Part shown: positions 1 through 5,449 of the stretch, one piece after another
Layout: each line of letters starts with the position of its first letter
Position numbering within the stretch: position 1 is the stretch's first letter
Notes under the pieces: model-generated
Told to the model about the DNA's origin: nothing
The model's input: only the letters and a program-made list of their open reading frames with translations
Databases searched by the model: none
Made by a program: the position numbers and the translations under genes
DNA from: Planctomycetia bacterium
GTDB taxonomy: Bacteria; Planctomycetota; UBA11346
Length of the DNA: 10,720 nt
NCBI GenBank assembly: GCA_005801395.1
Contig: SYDV01000186.1
Coordinates: forward strand, 1-10,720
Direction: 5' to 3'

Positions 1-66
1 GAATCGGCGCGCGAGGGTGCCGTCACCCTGGGACGGCGCAATATCATCTATCAATATCGCTACTGA
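1..66 (+). CDS. C-terminal fragment of an unidentified protein
   Basis: Frame 1 is open from the first base to a TGA at 64-66 and encodes 21 residues ending in GRRNIIYQYRY. The 5' part lies outside the window, so the product cannot be named. The tail alternates aromatic or hydrophobic residues with polar ones and ends in Tyr. That pattern is compatible with the last beta-strand of an outer-membrane barrel, but it is too short to prove this. The only support for coding is the open frame, the base composition and the plausible spacing to the next + strand gene. Confidence 0.45.
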   Translation, partial: ESAREGAVTLGRRNIIYQYRY

Positions 67-135
67 ACATCACAACGTGCTTTCACTCCTACCCAGTTGC
101 CCCCCTGCTGCGCATCACTACACCCCTACCCGCCC

Positions 136-840
136 ATGAATCGCCCCCTCATTGATGAGAGCACTCGCATTGCTGCCACTGAATTGTGGCTCATCCGTCA
201 TGGAGAGAGCACCGGCAATCGTGACGGCGTATTGCAAGGACAAGAAGATTTGCCGCTATCGCCGTTTGGTCATGAGCAGTCTAAGCGTTTAGCGAGTCGC
301 TTAGGGGTTATGAAATTCGCACAACTTTACAGCAGTGATTTATCGCGCGCGACCGATACAGCGAGTTACTTGGGACGCGCTTGGAATAAAGAAACGGTGA
401 TTGATCCCAAACTCAGAGAAATTGATGTTGGTACGTGGTCGGGTCTTACGAACGAAATTATTGCCGAGCGTTTTCCAGATGAATGGGTTCGCTGGTTGGA
501 CCGCGATCCGACCGTGCGCCGTGGCGGTGGTGAATCGTACGCCGATGCGCAAATTCGCATTACTTTAGCCATCAATGTTATAGCGAAACGTCACCCAGGA
601 GACCGCATCGCTATTGTTATGCATGGCGGCGTCATGCGCGCTTATTTGGCGTCATTACTGGCACTGGATCTGCGTTTAATTTGGCATTTCTCCATTATGA
701 ATACCGCTATTTGTCGTGTGCGACCGTTTGCACAAGCGATGGGTGGTTTTCGACCACGCTTAGGCCGTATTGATGCGATCAATGATCATGCACATTTGGA
801 AGGCTTACGTTTGGGCGGATTAACGCCACGTATTGTATAA
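136..840 (+). CDS. Histidine phosphatase family protein (phosphoglycerate-mutase-like)
   Basis: This 234-residue protein belongs to the histidine phosphatase superfamily (cofactor-dependent PGM, CobC and PhoE types). It would remove or transfer phosphate from a small cytoplasmic substrate through a phospho-histidine. The phosphate-pocket motif is LIRHGES, with Arg21 and the nucleophile His22. Arg71 lies in SSDLSRATDTA, an acid/base candidate Glu95 in LREIDVGTWSG, and the second catalytic His163 in VMHGGVMRA. The length fits the small broad-specificity phosphatases better than glycolytic GpmA, which has extra C-terminal segments. Substrate cannot be decided from sequence: 2,3-bisphosphoglycerate-type, alpha-ribazole phosphate or general phosphatase are all possible. 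A TTG at 97 would add 13 residues rich in Pro and Cys. The ATG at 136 is preferred because the family fold starts just after it. Neither start has a clear Shine-Dalgarno. The gene stands alone and converges on rsmB. Confidence 0.85.
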   Translation: MNRPLIDESTRIAATELWLIRHGESTGNRDGVLQGQEDLPLSPFGHEQSKRLASRLGVMKFAQLYSSDLSRATDTASYLGRAWNKETVIDPKLREIDVGTWSGLTNEIIAERFPDEWVRWLDRDPTVRRGGGESYADAQIRITLAINVIAKRHPGDRIAIVMHGGVMRAYLASLLALDLRLIWHFSIMNTAICRVRPFAQAMGGFRPRLGRIDAINDHAHLEGLRLGGLTPRIV

Positions 841-851
841 AAATTACAGGA

Positions 852-899
852 AATTCTTTTGGCTGATATTCCTAACACTAGGGGGCTGACGAAAGAATT
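852..899. terminator. Possible bidirectional terminator between convergent genes
   Basis: The 57-nt gap between the convergent histidine phosphatase and rsmB genes is flanked by a perfect 8-bp inverted repeat, AATTCTTT at 852-859 and AAAGAATT at 892-899, with a 32-nt loop. Inside the loop CCTA-ACAC-TAGG (871-882) can form a second small hairpin, and GGCTGA occurs twice (861-866 and 884-889). The outer stem is AT-rich and its right arm enters the rsmB stop codon. It is not a classical GC stem plus T tract, so the terminator role rests mainly on position. Confidence 0.25.
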
Positions 900-2136
900 A
901 ACTTCTTACTAAAACCGCAACATATCCACCCGCTTGCCATTGATCCGGCCAGCAGCTGTGTTCGGCTAAAATGCGCCAACCATTAAGGCTATGGGCAATA
1001 CCTTGATTTTCGTGCGGTGTTATGCTGCAGGTACTGTAGACCAATTTTCCATCAGCAAGCACGAGTCGCGCGGCAGCCTGTAATATTTTTCGCTGTAGGT
1101 CGTGTAGTGAATTAAGTGCCTTCGGGTGATAACGTAATCTCGCTTCTGGGCGTCGTGCTAGCACGCCAGTATTTGAACACGGTACGTCCGCAATTACGAT
1201 ATCGAATGCGGCCGCCAACGCTGGACGTGCACCATTTTGGGCTAATATGGGAATGGTAGCACCTAAATTTTCGCGCATGCGGGATAATTTACTGAGCTGT
1301 AAATCACCGGCAAAAACGCGACAACCACGATCCGCAAAGGCGAGAGCTTTACCACCAGGTGCGGAGCATAAATCTAACACTAATTGACCTGGACGAGCCG
1401 CGCTGGTCTCTACGACATAGCCCTGTGCACGATCTTGTACGACGGCACGTTTTGCCTCTACCACCCCATGTAAGGCTTCCTGTGGATCGGACCACCACGT
1501 CCATTCGCCATCTTGGCGCAAGATACTGCGCCCAGTGGGTGGAGAAAATCCCGGTCGCGTACGCGTACACAACGGCGGCATATGATTGAGCGCTAATAAT
1601 TGTGCTCGCTCATCACCGATTAATTGTGGACGTAAATCGTTGACCAAACGATCTGGCAAACTCGCCAACACAGCGGGATCTTTAGGCCATTGCGCAGCAT
1701 CTAGGCGACCTAATGGACCGTCACCGGTACGTTCAGCTAAGCGCAGTTCAGACAAACGTCTTAATACCGCATTAGCGACACCGCTTAACCGATTATCACA
1801 GTGGCGATGTATTAATTCAACACTGGTAGCACACGCGGCATGTGGTGGCACTTGATCAAGGGCAAACAATTGGTGACAACCAATTCGTAACGCGCGCAAC
1901 AAATCATGCGGCTGTCGACCTTTTCGCAAAAAACGTGCACTTAATTCATCATACAAACGATGATGACGAATAACGCCTAATGCAATTTCACGAGCGAGTG
2001 CAGCATCTCGCGGATCGAGTTCTCGCCAGCTATCAATTAAGCTGGAAACACGATCTGCAGATTCGTTTTCTATGCGTTCGATGGCAACCCAAGCTGCATC
2101 GCGCGCATCACGTGGAGGACGAGACGATGGTTTCAG
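898..2136 (-). CDS. rsmB: 16S rRNA (cytosine-5)-methyltransferase RsmB (NusB domain + MTase domain)
   Basis: RsmB/Sun transfers a methyl group from SAM to C967 of 16S rRNA. With the start proposed here it is 412 residues, close to the 429 of E. coli RsmB. The N-terminal ~140 residues form the NusB-like RNA-binding domain (RDAALAREIALGVIRHHR, later GVANAVLRRL). The Rossmann MTase domain follows, with the SAM loop DLCSAPGGK (residues 255-263), motif IV DVPCSNTGV containing release Cys320, and motif VI YSTCSITPHEN with catalytic Cys370. The usual callable start is a TTG at 1956, which would delete 60 residues including much of the NusB domain. The frame stays open to a stop at 2164-2166 with family-typical residues (DAAWVAIERIENESADRV) but no ATG, GTG or TTG. 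The best start is CTG at 2134-2136, which overlaps the TGA of the upstream gene as CTGA and has AGGG about 6 nt before it. A rarer alternative is ATC at 2140-2142. Last gene of the lptB-holA-rsmB cluster and translationally coupled. Confidence 0.92.
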   Translation of the reverse strand: MKPSSRPPRDARDAAWVAIERIENESADRVSSLIDSWRELDPRDAALAREIALGVIRHHRLYDELSARFLRKGRQPHDLLRALRIGCHQLFALDQVPPHAACATSVELIHRHCDNRLSGVANAVLRRLSELRLAERTGDGPLGRLDAAQWPKDPAVLASLPDRLVNDLRPQLIGDERAQLLALNHMPPLCTRTRPGFSPPTGRSILRQDGEWTWWSDPQEALHGVVEAKRAVVQDRAQGYVVETSAARPGQLVLDLCSAPGGKALAFADRGCRVFAGDLQLSKLSRMRENLGATIPILAQNGARPALAAAFDIVIADVPCSNTGVLARRPEARLRYHPKALNSLHDLQRKILQAAARLVLADGKLVYSTCSITPHENQGIAHSLNGWRILAEHSCWPDQWQAGGYVAVLVRS

Positions 2137-3464
2137 TTCGATCCCTGTTTCCTGATCAACATGTCAGAAATATTGCGTTGCAAACTGTTGACGTCAGGAA
2201 ATCCAACAATGTCAAGATAACGACCTAAATCGTCATCGGTATAACCCTGTTTGGTGGCTTCGTCGCCCCAATTACTAATCTCTAATTTCAAGTTTTGTAT
2301 CTGTGTTTTTGCCGCCTTTAACGCGGATACATCTTCTGATTTCAATGCCGAAATGGCCGAGGACTTCGCGTCTTTAATGGCCGTTTTTAATGTTTCACTT
2401 AAATTCATTGGCGGCAGCGCTTCTGGTGCCTTCTTCGGAGAACTTAAACTCGAAATGACAATCAACATCACCATGAGCAGAATGCCAACCGAAATACAGG
2501 ACATGATGATAATATTTTTATTCTTATTTTGCGTCTTCGCACGACCTGACTTAGGAGCGATCTTACCAGATTTTGAAGAACCCGCGCGCGAAGTGGTTTC
2601 ACTACTTTTGTTACTTGGTTTAATGTTTGCTGATTTGGTTCCAGCGCTGCTAGTTTTGGTGCCGGCGCTGCTAGTTTTGGTGCCGGCGCTACTAATTTTA
2701 TTATTTGTTCCGCTTGCGCGTTTAAATGAGGCGCTAGCAGCTGTCGCTTTGCGGGCGGAAGATGCAGAAGATTTTTCAGCCATGACGGGACCACGATCTG
2801 AAGGAAGCGTCTCATCCTTCTGAGAATCTGACTCTTGATCATCGTTAGGCCGATCGGCCTTCTCAGAAAATGCAAAAGGTGAGTCGGAAATTTCGTTGGA
2901 ATATTCAGCGCCTGATTTATCAGTACCTATGACAGACGATGCCTTACTTTCATCACTGAGGCCTTCGCCTTGTTCCGTGTCATCAACATCTTCTTGACCG
3001 GCATTACTTGAAACACGATTTTTTTGCGCTCCCATGGCCGAAAAACTGCTGGCAGCGGCGGCAAAATGATTGTTGAGTGCGGGAACTGACTGCGGTGTTT
3101 GTTCGGCAGGTAAAGTACCTTGATCGTCGTCGCCTAAATCGTCATCGCCGTCATCTGCATCGAGGACCTGTGGTGCGACCGGAGCTGCATCGTCGTCTTC
3201 TTCTAAAGTTGCTGCTCGATCACGTGCTTCGTTTATTTTTGTCGAACCAGCTTTTGCGGCAACCACAGAAGCAGCGAAAGCTGGTGCTGGTTGAGAACTG
3301 GAAATGCTTTGACGTTGTTGGCTATTGGCGAGCCATTCTTTACCGTGGCCCAATTCAACACAAGTTGCACAAATGACATCGTACTGTCGGCAAATACCGT
3401 GACCGCCACGAAGGTCGATGTCAGTGACGCGAGCGCCACACAAATCACAAAAATGGATGTCCAT
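2133..3464 (-). CDS. Unrecognised protein: N-terminal Cys motif, long disordered linker, single TM helix, helical C-terminus
   Basis: I do not recognise a named family for this 443-residue protein. It starts with a probable zinc-binding motif: Cys6-x2-Cys9 and Cys32-x2-Cys35, plus Cys25 (CDLCG ... CATC). Residues ~50-315 are low-complexity and probably disordered. The first part is strongly acidic (LEEDDDA, DADDGDDDLGDDD; about 88-224). The second (about 230-317) is Lys/Ser/Thr/Ala-rich and includes three tandem TSSAGTK-type heptads. One hydrophobic segment, residues 318-340, should be a TM helix. Residues 345-443 look helical (SETLKTAIKDAKSSAISALK) and soluble. The Lys-rich flank before the TM segment predicts the disordered part and Cys motif in the cytoplasm and the C-terminus outside; this is inference. 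ATG at 3464 is preceded by GGGAAG about 7 nt upstream. It lies 53 nt after holA and overlaps rsmB by 4 nt. A membrane-anchored scaffold or sensor is possible but unproven. Confidence 0.8.
   Translation of the reverse strand: MDIHFCDLCGARVTDIDLRGGHGICRQYDVICATCVELGHGKEWLANSQQRQSISSSQPAPAFAASVVAAKAGSTKINEARDRAATLEEDDDAAPVAPQVLDADDGDDDLGDDDQGTLPAEQTPQSVPALNNHFAAAASSFSAMGAQKNRVSSNAGQEDVDDTEQGEGLSDESKASSVIGTDKSGAEYSNEISDSPFAFSEKADRPNDDQESDSQKDETLPSDRGPVMAEKSSASSARKATAASASFKRASGTNNKISSAGTKTSSAGTKTSSAGTKSANIKPSNKSSETTSRAGSSKSGKIAPKSGRAKTQNKNKNIIIMSCISVGILLMVMLIVISSLSSPKKAPEALPPMNLSETLKTAIKDAKSSAISALKSEDVSALKAAKTQIQNLKLEISNWGDEATKQGYTDDDLGRYLDIVGFPDVNSLQRNISDMLIRKQGSN
2637..2699. repeat. Three tandem 21-bp in-frame repeats
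   Basis: Three consecutive 21-bp units lie at 2637-2657, 2658-2678 and 2679-2699. On the + strand each reads approximately GGTGCCGGCGCTGCTAGTTTT. Units 1 and 2 differ by two bases, and unit 3 differs from unit 2 by two. On the coding minus strand each unit encodes seven residues (SSAGTK plus a linking T or I). They sit in the Lys/Ser-rich linker of the Cys-motif membrane protein, just before its TM segment. Unit length is a multiple of three, so copy-number change would keep the frame. Confidence 0.9.
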
Positions 3465-3517
3465 GGAGATCTTCCCGGGTTCGCAGGCGAAAGCCTAAGG
3501 ACTGATCCCAGTTCCAG

Positions 3518-4492
3518 CTATCGCCCAGCAGGACGGATCACCCGCTGTGCGTGAAGCACTAAGGTCTCAATCGCAAGCTGATGGTCGATTCCCGTTTGTC
3601 TTAATTGCCGCTGGGTTTGTAGGCAGCCGGTCAATAAACGTAACAAGATTGGGCGTCCGATATGACGTGCACGTTGGCGTGCATAATATAAATTGGGCTT
3701 GCCACGACTATTCAACCATTCTGCCACTTGTCCGTCATCGCTGGTATCGCAACAAGCGATCAATTTACGCACTTCACTGGTTAAAGCAGAGATAGCTTGT
3801 TGCGGGCTAAGTCCGTCGCCGGCATGTAACAGTTCTAGTGCGCGACTTGCTTTACCTTCCAACATGGCGCCCGTGAATTCCCAAATGGGGCGACCAGCTT
3901 GTCCGACAATTAATGCATCAACGCCCGCGCTCGTGATGCGACCTTGGTCGGCGAATATTGCCACCATATGGATGGCATTTAACAAGGCGTCGATGTCGTC
4001 ACCTAAGTGTTCAATTAATGCTTCAGCAACTTGTCGTGGATTGTCTGCACCTTGTGGATGTTTCGCTACGCGATCACTCAACCAACCAGCTAATGATTTA
4101 GCATCTGGTTCATCCGCTTCGTGTAGGGCCTGGGCCTGTTTGAGTGCCTTGAGCATAGCGGCCTGAGGGTCGCTGGCCTTTGCTTTGCCCTTATCTAAAT
4201 CGGCCACACTGAGAACCAGCATGCCCGCGACGGCAGGTAAACCTGCCAGTGGTGCCAATTGTTCGGCATGTTTCTTTAACCATTTTCCGCCACAACGTAT
4301 TACCCACGCCGCTGGTTCATCAAATAATGACGGCGTTTCCAAATCTAAAATTAATCGCCCCGTGTCGTTCGGTTCGCTTAGTCGTTTGATCGGACCTTTC
4401 CACTGCGCTAATAAATCAGACAGACAGGCATCCCGTAGAATCAAACTTGATCCAGTAATCATCGATAAACGTGAAATTATCAGATCAGGCAT
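3518..4492 (-). CDS. holA: DNA polymerase III, delta subunit
   Basis: HolA is the clamp-loader subunit that opens the beta sliding clamp and forms part of the DnaX-delta-delta' complex. The 324-residue length fits the family (about 320-345). The N-terminal AAA-like domain (~1-140) contains the hydrophobic strand segment LPAVAGMLVLSVADLDKGK, typical of delta. The middle helical domain carries GDDIDALLNAIHMVAIFADQ, followed by ITSAGVDALIVGQAGRPIWEF and AMLEGKASRALELLHAGDG. The C-terminal collar domain ends with LRQTGIDHQLAIETLVL. These match the delta pattern of an 'it...V..l......f...dal..g....al.ll' stretch and a C-terminal Leu-rich helix. Delta is poorly conserved, so recognition is by this ordered pattern rather than a catalytic motif. 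The ATG at 4490-4492 is 6 nt after the lptB stop with no obvious Shine-Dalgarno, suggesting translational coupling to lptB. Confidence 0.82.
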   Translation of the reverse strand: MPDLIISRLSMITGSSLILRDACLSDLLAQWKGPIKRLSEPNDTGRLILDLETPSLFDEPAAWVIRCGGKWLKKHAEQLAPLAGLPAVAGMLVLSVADLDKGKAKASDPQAAMLKALKQAQALHEADEPDAKSLAGWLSDRVAKHPQGADNPRQVAEALIEHLGDDIDALLNAIHMVAIFADQGRITSAGVDALIVGQAGRPIWEFTGAMLEGKASRALELLHAGDGLSPQQAISALTSEVRKLIACCDTSDDGQVAEWLNSRGKPNLYYARQRARHIGRPILLRLLTGCLQTQRQLRQTGIDHQLAIETLVLHAQRVIRPAGR

Positions 4493-4498
4493 GGTGGT

Positions 4499-5218
4499 TT
4501 AAAGTTTAAAATCATCGCCTAAATAGGCGCGGCGAACTTCAGCGTTATCGACAATTTCTTGTGGCGTGCCTTCTGCCATGATGGTGCCGGCATCCATGAC
4601 ATAGAGGCGGTCCACCATGCCAAGAATGGCTTCGGCGTGATGATCAGTAATTAACACCGATACATTCCGCTTCTTTAATGCTTGCGTGATACCTGTAATG
4701 TCAGAACGACTGCGTGGATCGACGCCAGCGAATGGTTCATCAAAAAATAATAGTTTTGGTTCAACCACAAGCGCACGAGTAATTTCTAAGCGGCGTCGCT
4801 CGCCGCCAGATAAACTGCGGGCGAAACTGTTAGCCAAATGCGTTAAGTGTAATTCACCTAACAAACTTGCTAACCGTTGTTCATGTTCAGCTTTGGGGTA
4901 ATGTTGCTCTAACACGATGCGCACGTTGTCGGCGACACTGAGCTGGGCAAAAACCGTTGGCTCTTGCGCCAGATACCCCATCCCCAATCGCGCACGCGCA
5001 TCCATTGGTAAGCGCGTAATATCGCGATCGCGGAAAGTTATCGTGCCTGCTTCTGGCTTCAATAAACCCACGACCATGCGGAATGTCGTGCTCTTTCCGG
5101 CACCATTTGCCCCCAATAAACCAACGACTTCCCCAGCATCGACGCGCAAATTGACACCAGAGACCACCTGACGGCGACCAAAGCGTTTGCTGAGTCCGGC
5201 AACAGAAAAAATACTCAT
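4499..5218 (-). CDS. lptB: LPS export ABC transporter ATP-binding protein LptB
   Basis: LptB is the cytoplasmic ATPase of the LptB2FG complex, which extracts LPS from the inner membrane and drives it to the outer membrane. At 239 residues it matches the family length of ~240. Visible motifs are Walker A GANGAGKS (36-43), Q-loop Gln85 in GYLAQEPTVF, signature LSGGE (136-140) followed by RRRLEITRAL, Walker B LLFFDEPFAGVDP (157-169) and switch His193 in ITDHH. The segments GYLAQEPTVF, LSGGERRRLEITRAL and DEPFAGVDP are characteristic of the LptB branch, although related branched-chain amino-acid ATPases (LivF/LivG type) share the core. A GTG at 5257 would add 13 residues. The ATG at 5216-5218 is preferred because it begins directly at the ABC fold and has AGGGGA about 10 nt upstream. 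No lptA, lptC, lptF or lptG is next to it in this window. Confidence 0.88.
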   Translation of the reverse strand: MSIFSVAGLSKRFGRRQVVSGVNLRVDAGEVVGLLGANGAGKSTTFRMVVGLLKPEAGTITFRDRDITRLPMDARARLGMGYLAQEPTVFAQLSVADNVRIVLEQHYPKAEHEQRLASLLGELHLTHLANSFARSLSGGERRRLEITRALVVEPKLLFFDEPFAGVDPRSRSDITGITQALKKRNVSVLITDHHAEAILGMVDRLYVMDAGTIMAEGTPQEIVDNAEVRRAYLGDDFKL

Positions 5219-5325
5219 TGTGGAAAAGTCCCCTGATGCACGGTGACTTTTCTCCACATCGCCTTCAAACGCAATCTTAGCAGCACGGCGACACCCCGAC
5301 GAAAGACTTTAGTGCATAATGGTTT

Positions 5326-5335
5326 AGAACGTTCT
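5326..5335. promoter_or_regulatory. Perfect 10-bp palindrome AGAACGTTCT in the lptB leader
   Basis: AGAACGTTCT is a perfect palindrome located ~10-20 nt downstream of the transcription start expected from the -10 box at 5353-5358. That position would suit a repressor operator, but a 10-bp palindrome can arise by chance and no matching second copy was seen in the window. The regulator is unknown. Confidence 0.2.
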
Positions 5336-5352
5336 TCACGTCCTCTACACGA

Positions 5353-5358
5353 ATTATA
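5353..5358 (-). promoter_or_regulatory. Putative -10 box of the lptB-holA-rsmB cluster promoter
   Basis: Read on the minus strand, positions 5358-5353 are TATAAT, a perfect sigma-70-type -10 hexamer, about 135 nt upstream of the lptB ATG in a 231-nt non-coding gap after lepB. No good -35 is present at 16-18 nt (TCAGTT or CTCAGT only). It is therefore either a weak promoter, an activator-dependent one, or chance. A start near 5346 would leave a leader of about 128 nt. The rest of the gap shows the palindrome at 5326 and an inverted repeat near 5406-5441, and no small ORF worth calling. Confidence 0.4.
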
Positions 5359-5405
5359 CTAATCGTTTGAATAGAACTGAGTTCACGCACGCAAGGGGAA
5401 ATTTT

Positions 5406-5441
5406 GGTGGAAAACATGTGTAAAACGGACCGTTTACCACC
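5406..5441 (-). terminator. Inverted repeat just downstream of lepB (possible terminator)
   Basis: On the minus strand this element begins 8 nt after the lepB stop codon. The outer arms are GGTGGTAAA (5441-5433) and TTTTCCACC (5414-5406), which pair with one mismatch, and the downstream bases on that strand are AAAATTT. Nested inside is the 13-nt near-palindrome AAACGG-T-CCGTTT (5435-5423). The position is right for lepB termination, but there is no strong U tract. An operator or alternative fold is also possible. Confidence 0.35.
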
Positions 5442-5449
5442 ACCCTGCG

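Noticed and set aside
97..135. TTG start at 97 for the histidine phosphatase
   Set aside because: The 13 added residues are Pro/Cys-rich, outside the family fold, with no ribosome binding site; ATG at 136 is more plausible.
1957..2136. A frameshift or pseudogene at the 5' end of rsmB
   Set aside because: The upstream region is in the same frame as the rest of rsmB without stop codons; only a canonical start codon is missing, which a CTG start explains.
2637..2699. Regular tandem repeats as a CRISPR array or iteron origin
   Set aside because: The units are contiguous without spacers, in frame with a coding sequence and a multiple of three in length.
2251..2823. A 190-codon + strand open frame rich in Leu, Val and Ala that looks membrane-like
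   Set aside because: It is antisense to the Cys-motif protein. Its hydrophobic LVPAL repeats are the reverse reading of the SSAGTK repeats, and the minus-strand frame has a better start, operon context and domain logic.
3547..4502. Several + strand open frames of 80-157 codons opposite holA
   Set aside because: Antisense shadows: compositionally odd (Ser/Ala/Cys-rich), overlapping each other, and lacking motifs, while the minus-strand frame gives a complete delta subunit.
5219..5257. GTG start at 5257 for lptB
   Set aside because: It would add 13 non-family residues; ATG at 5218 has a purine-rich AGGGGA at about 10 nt and gives the usual LptB length.
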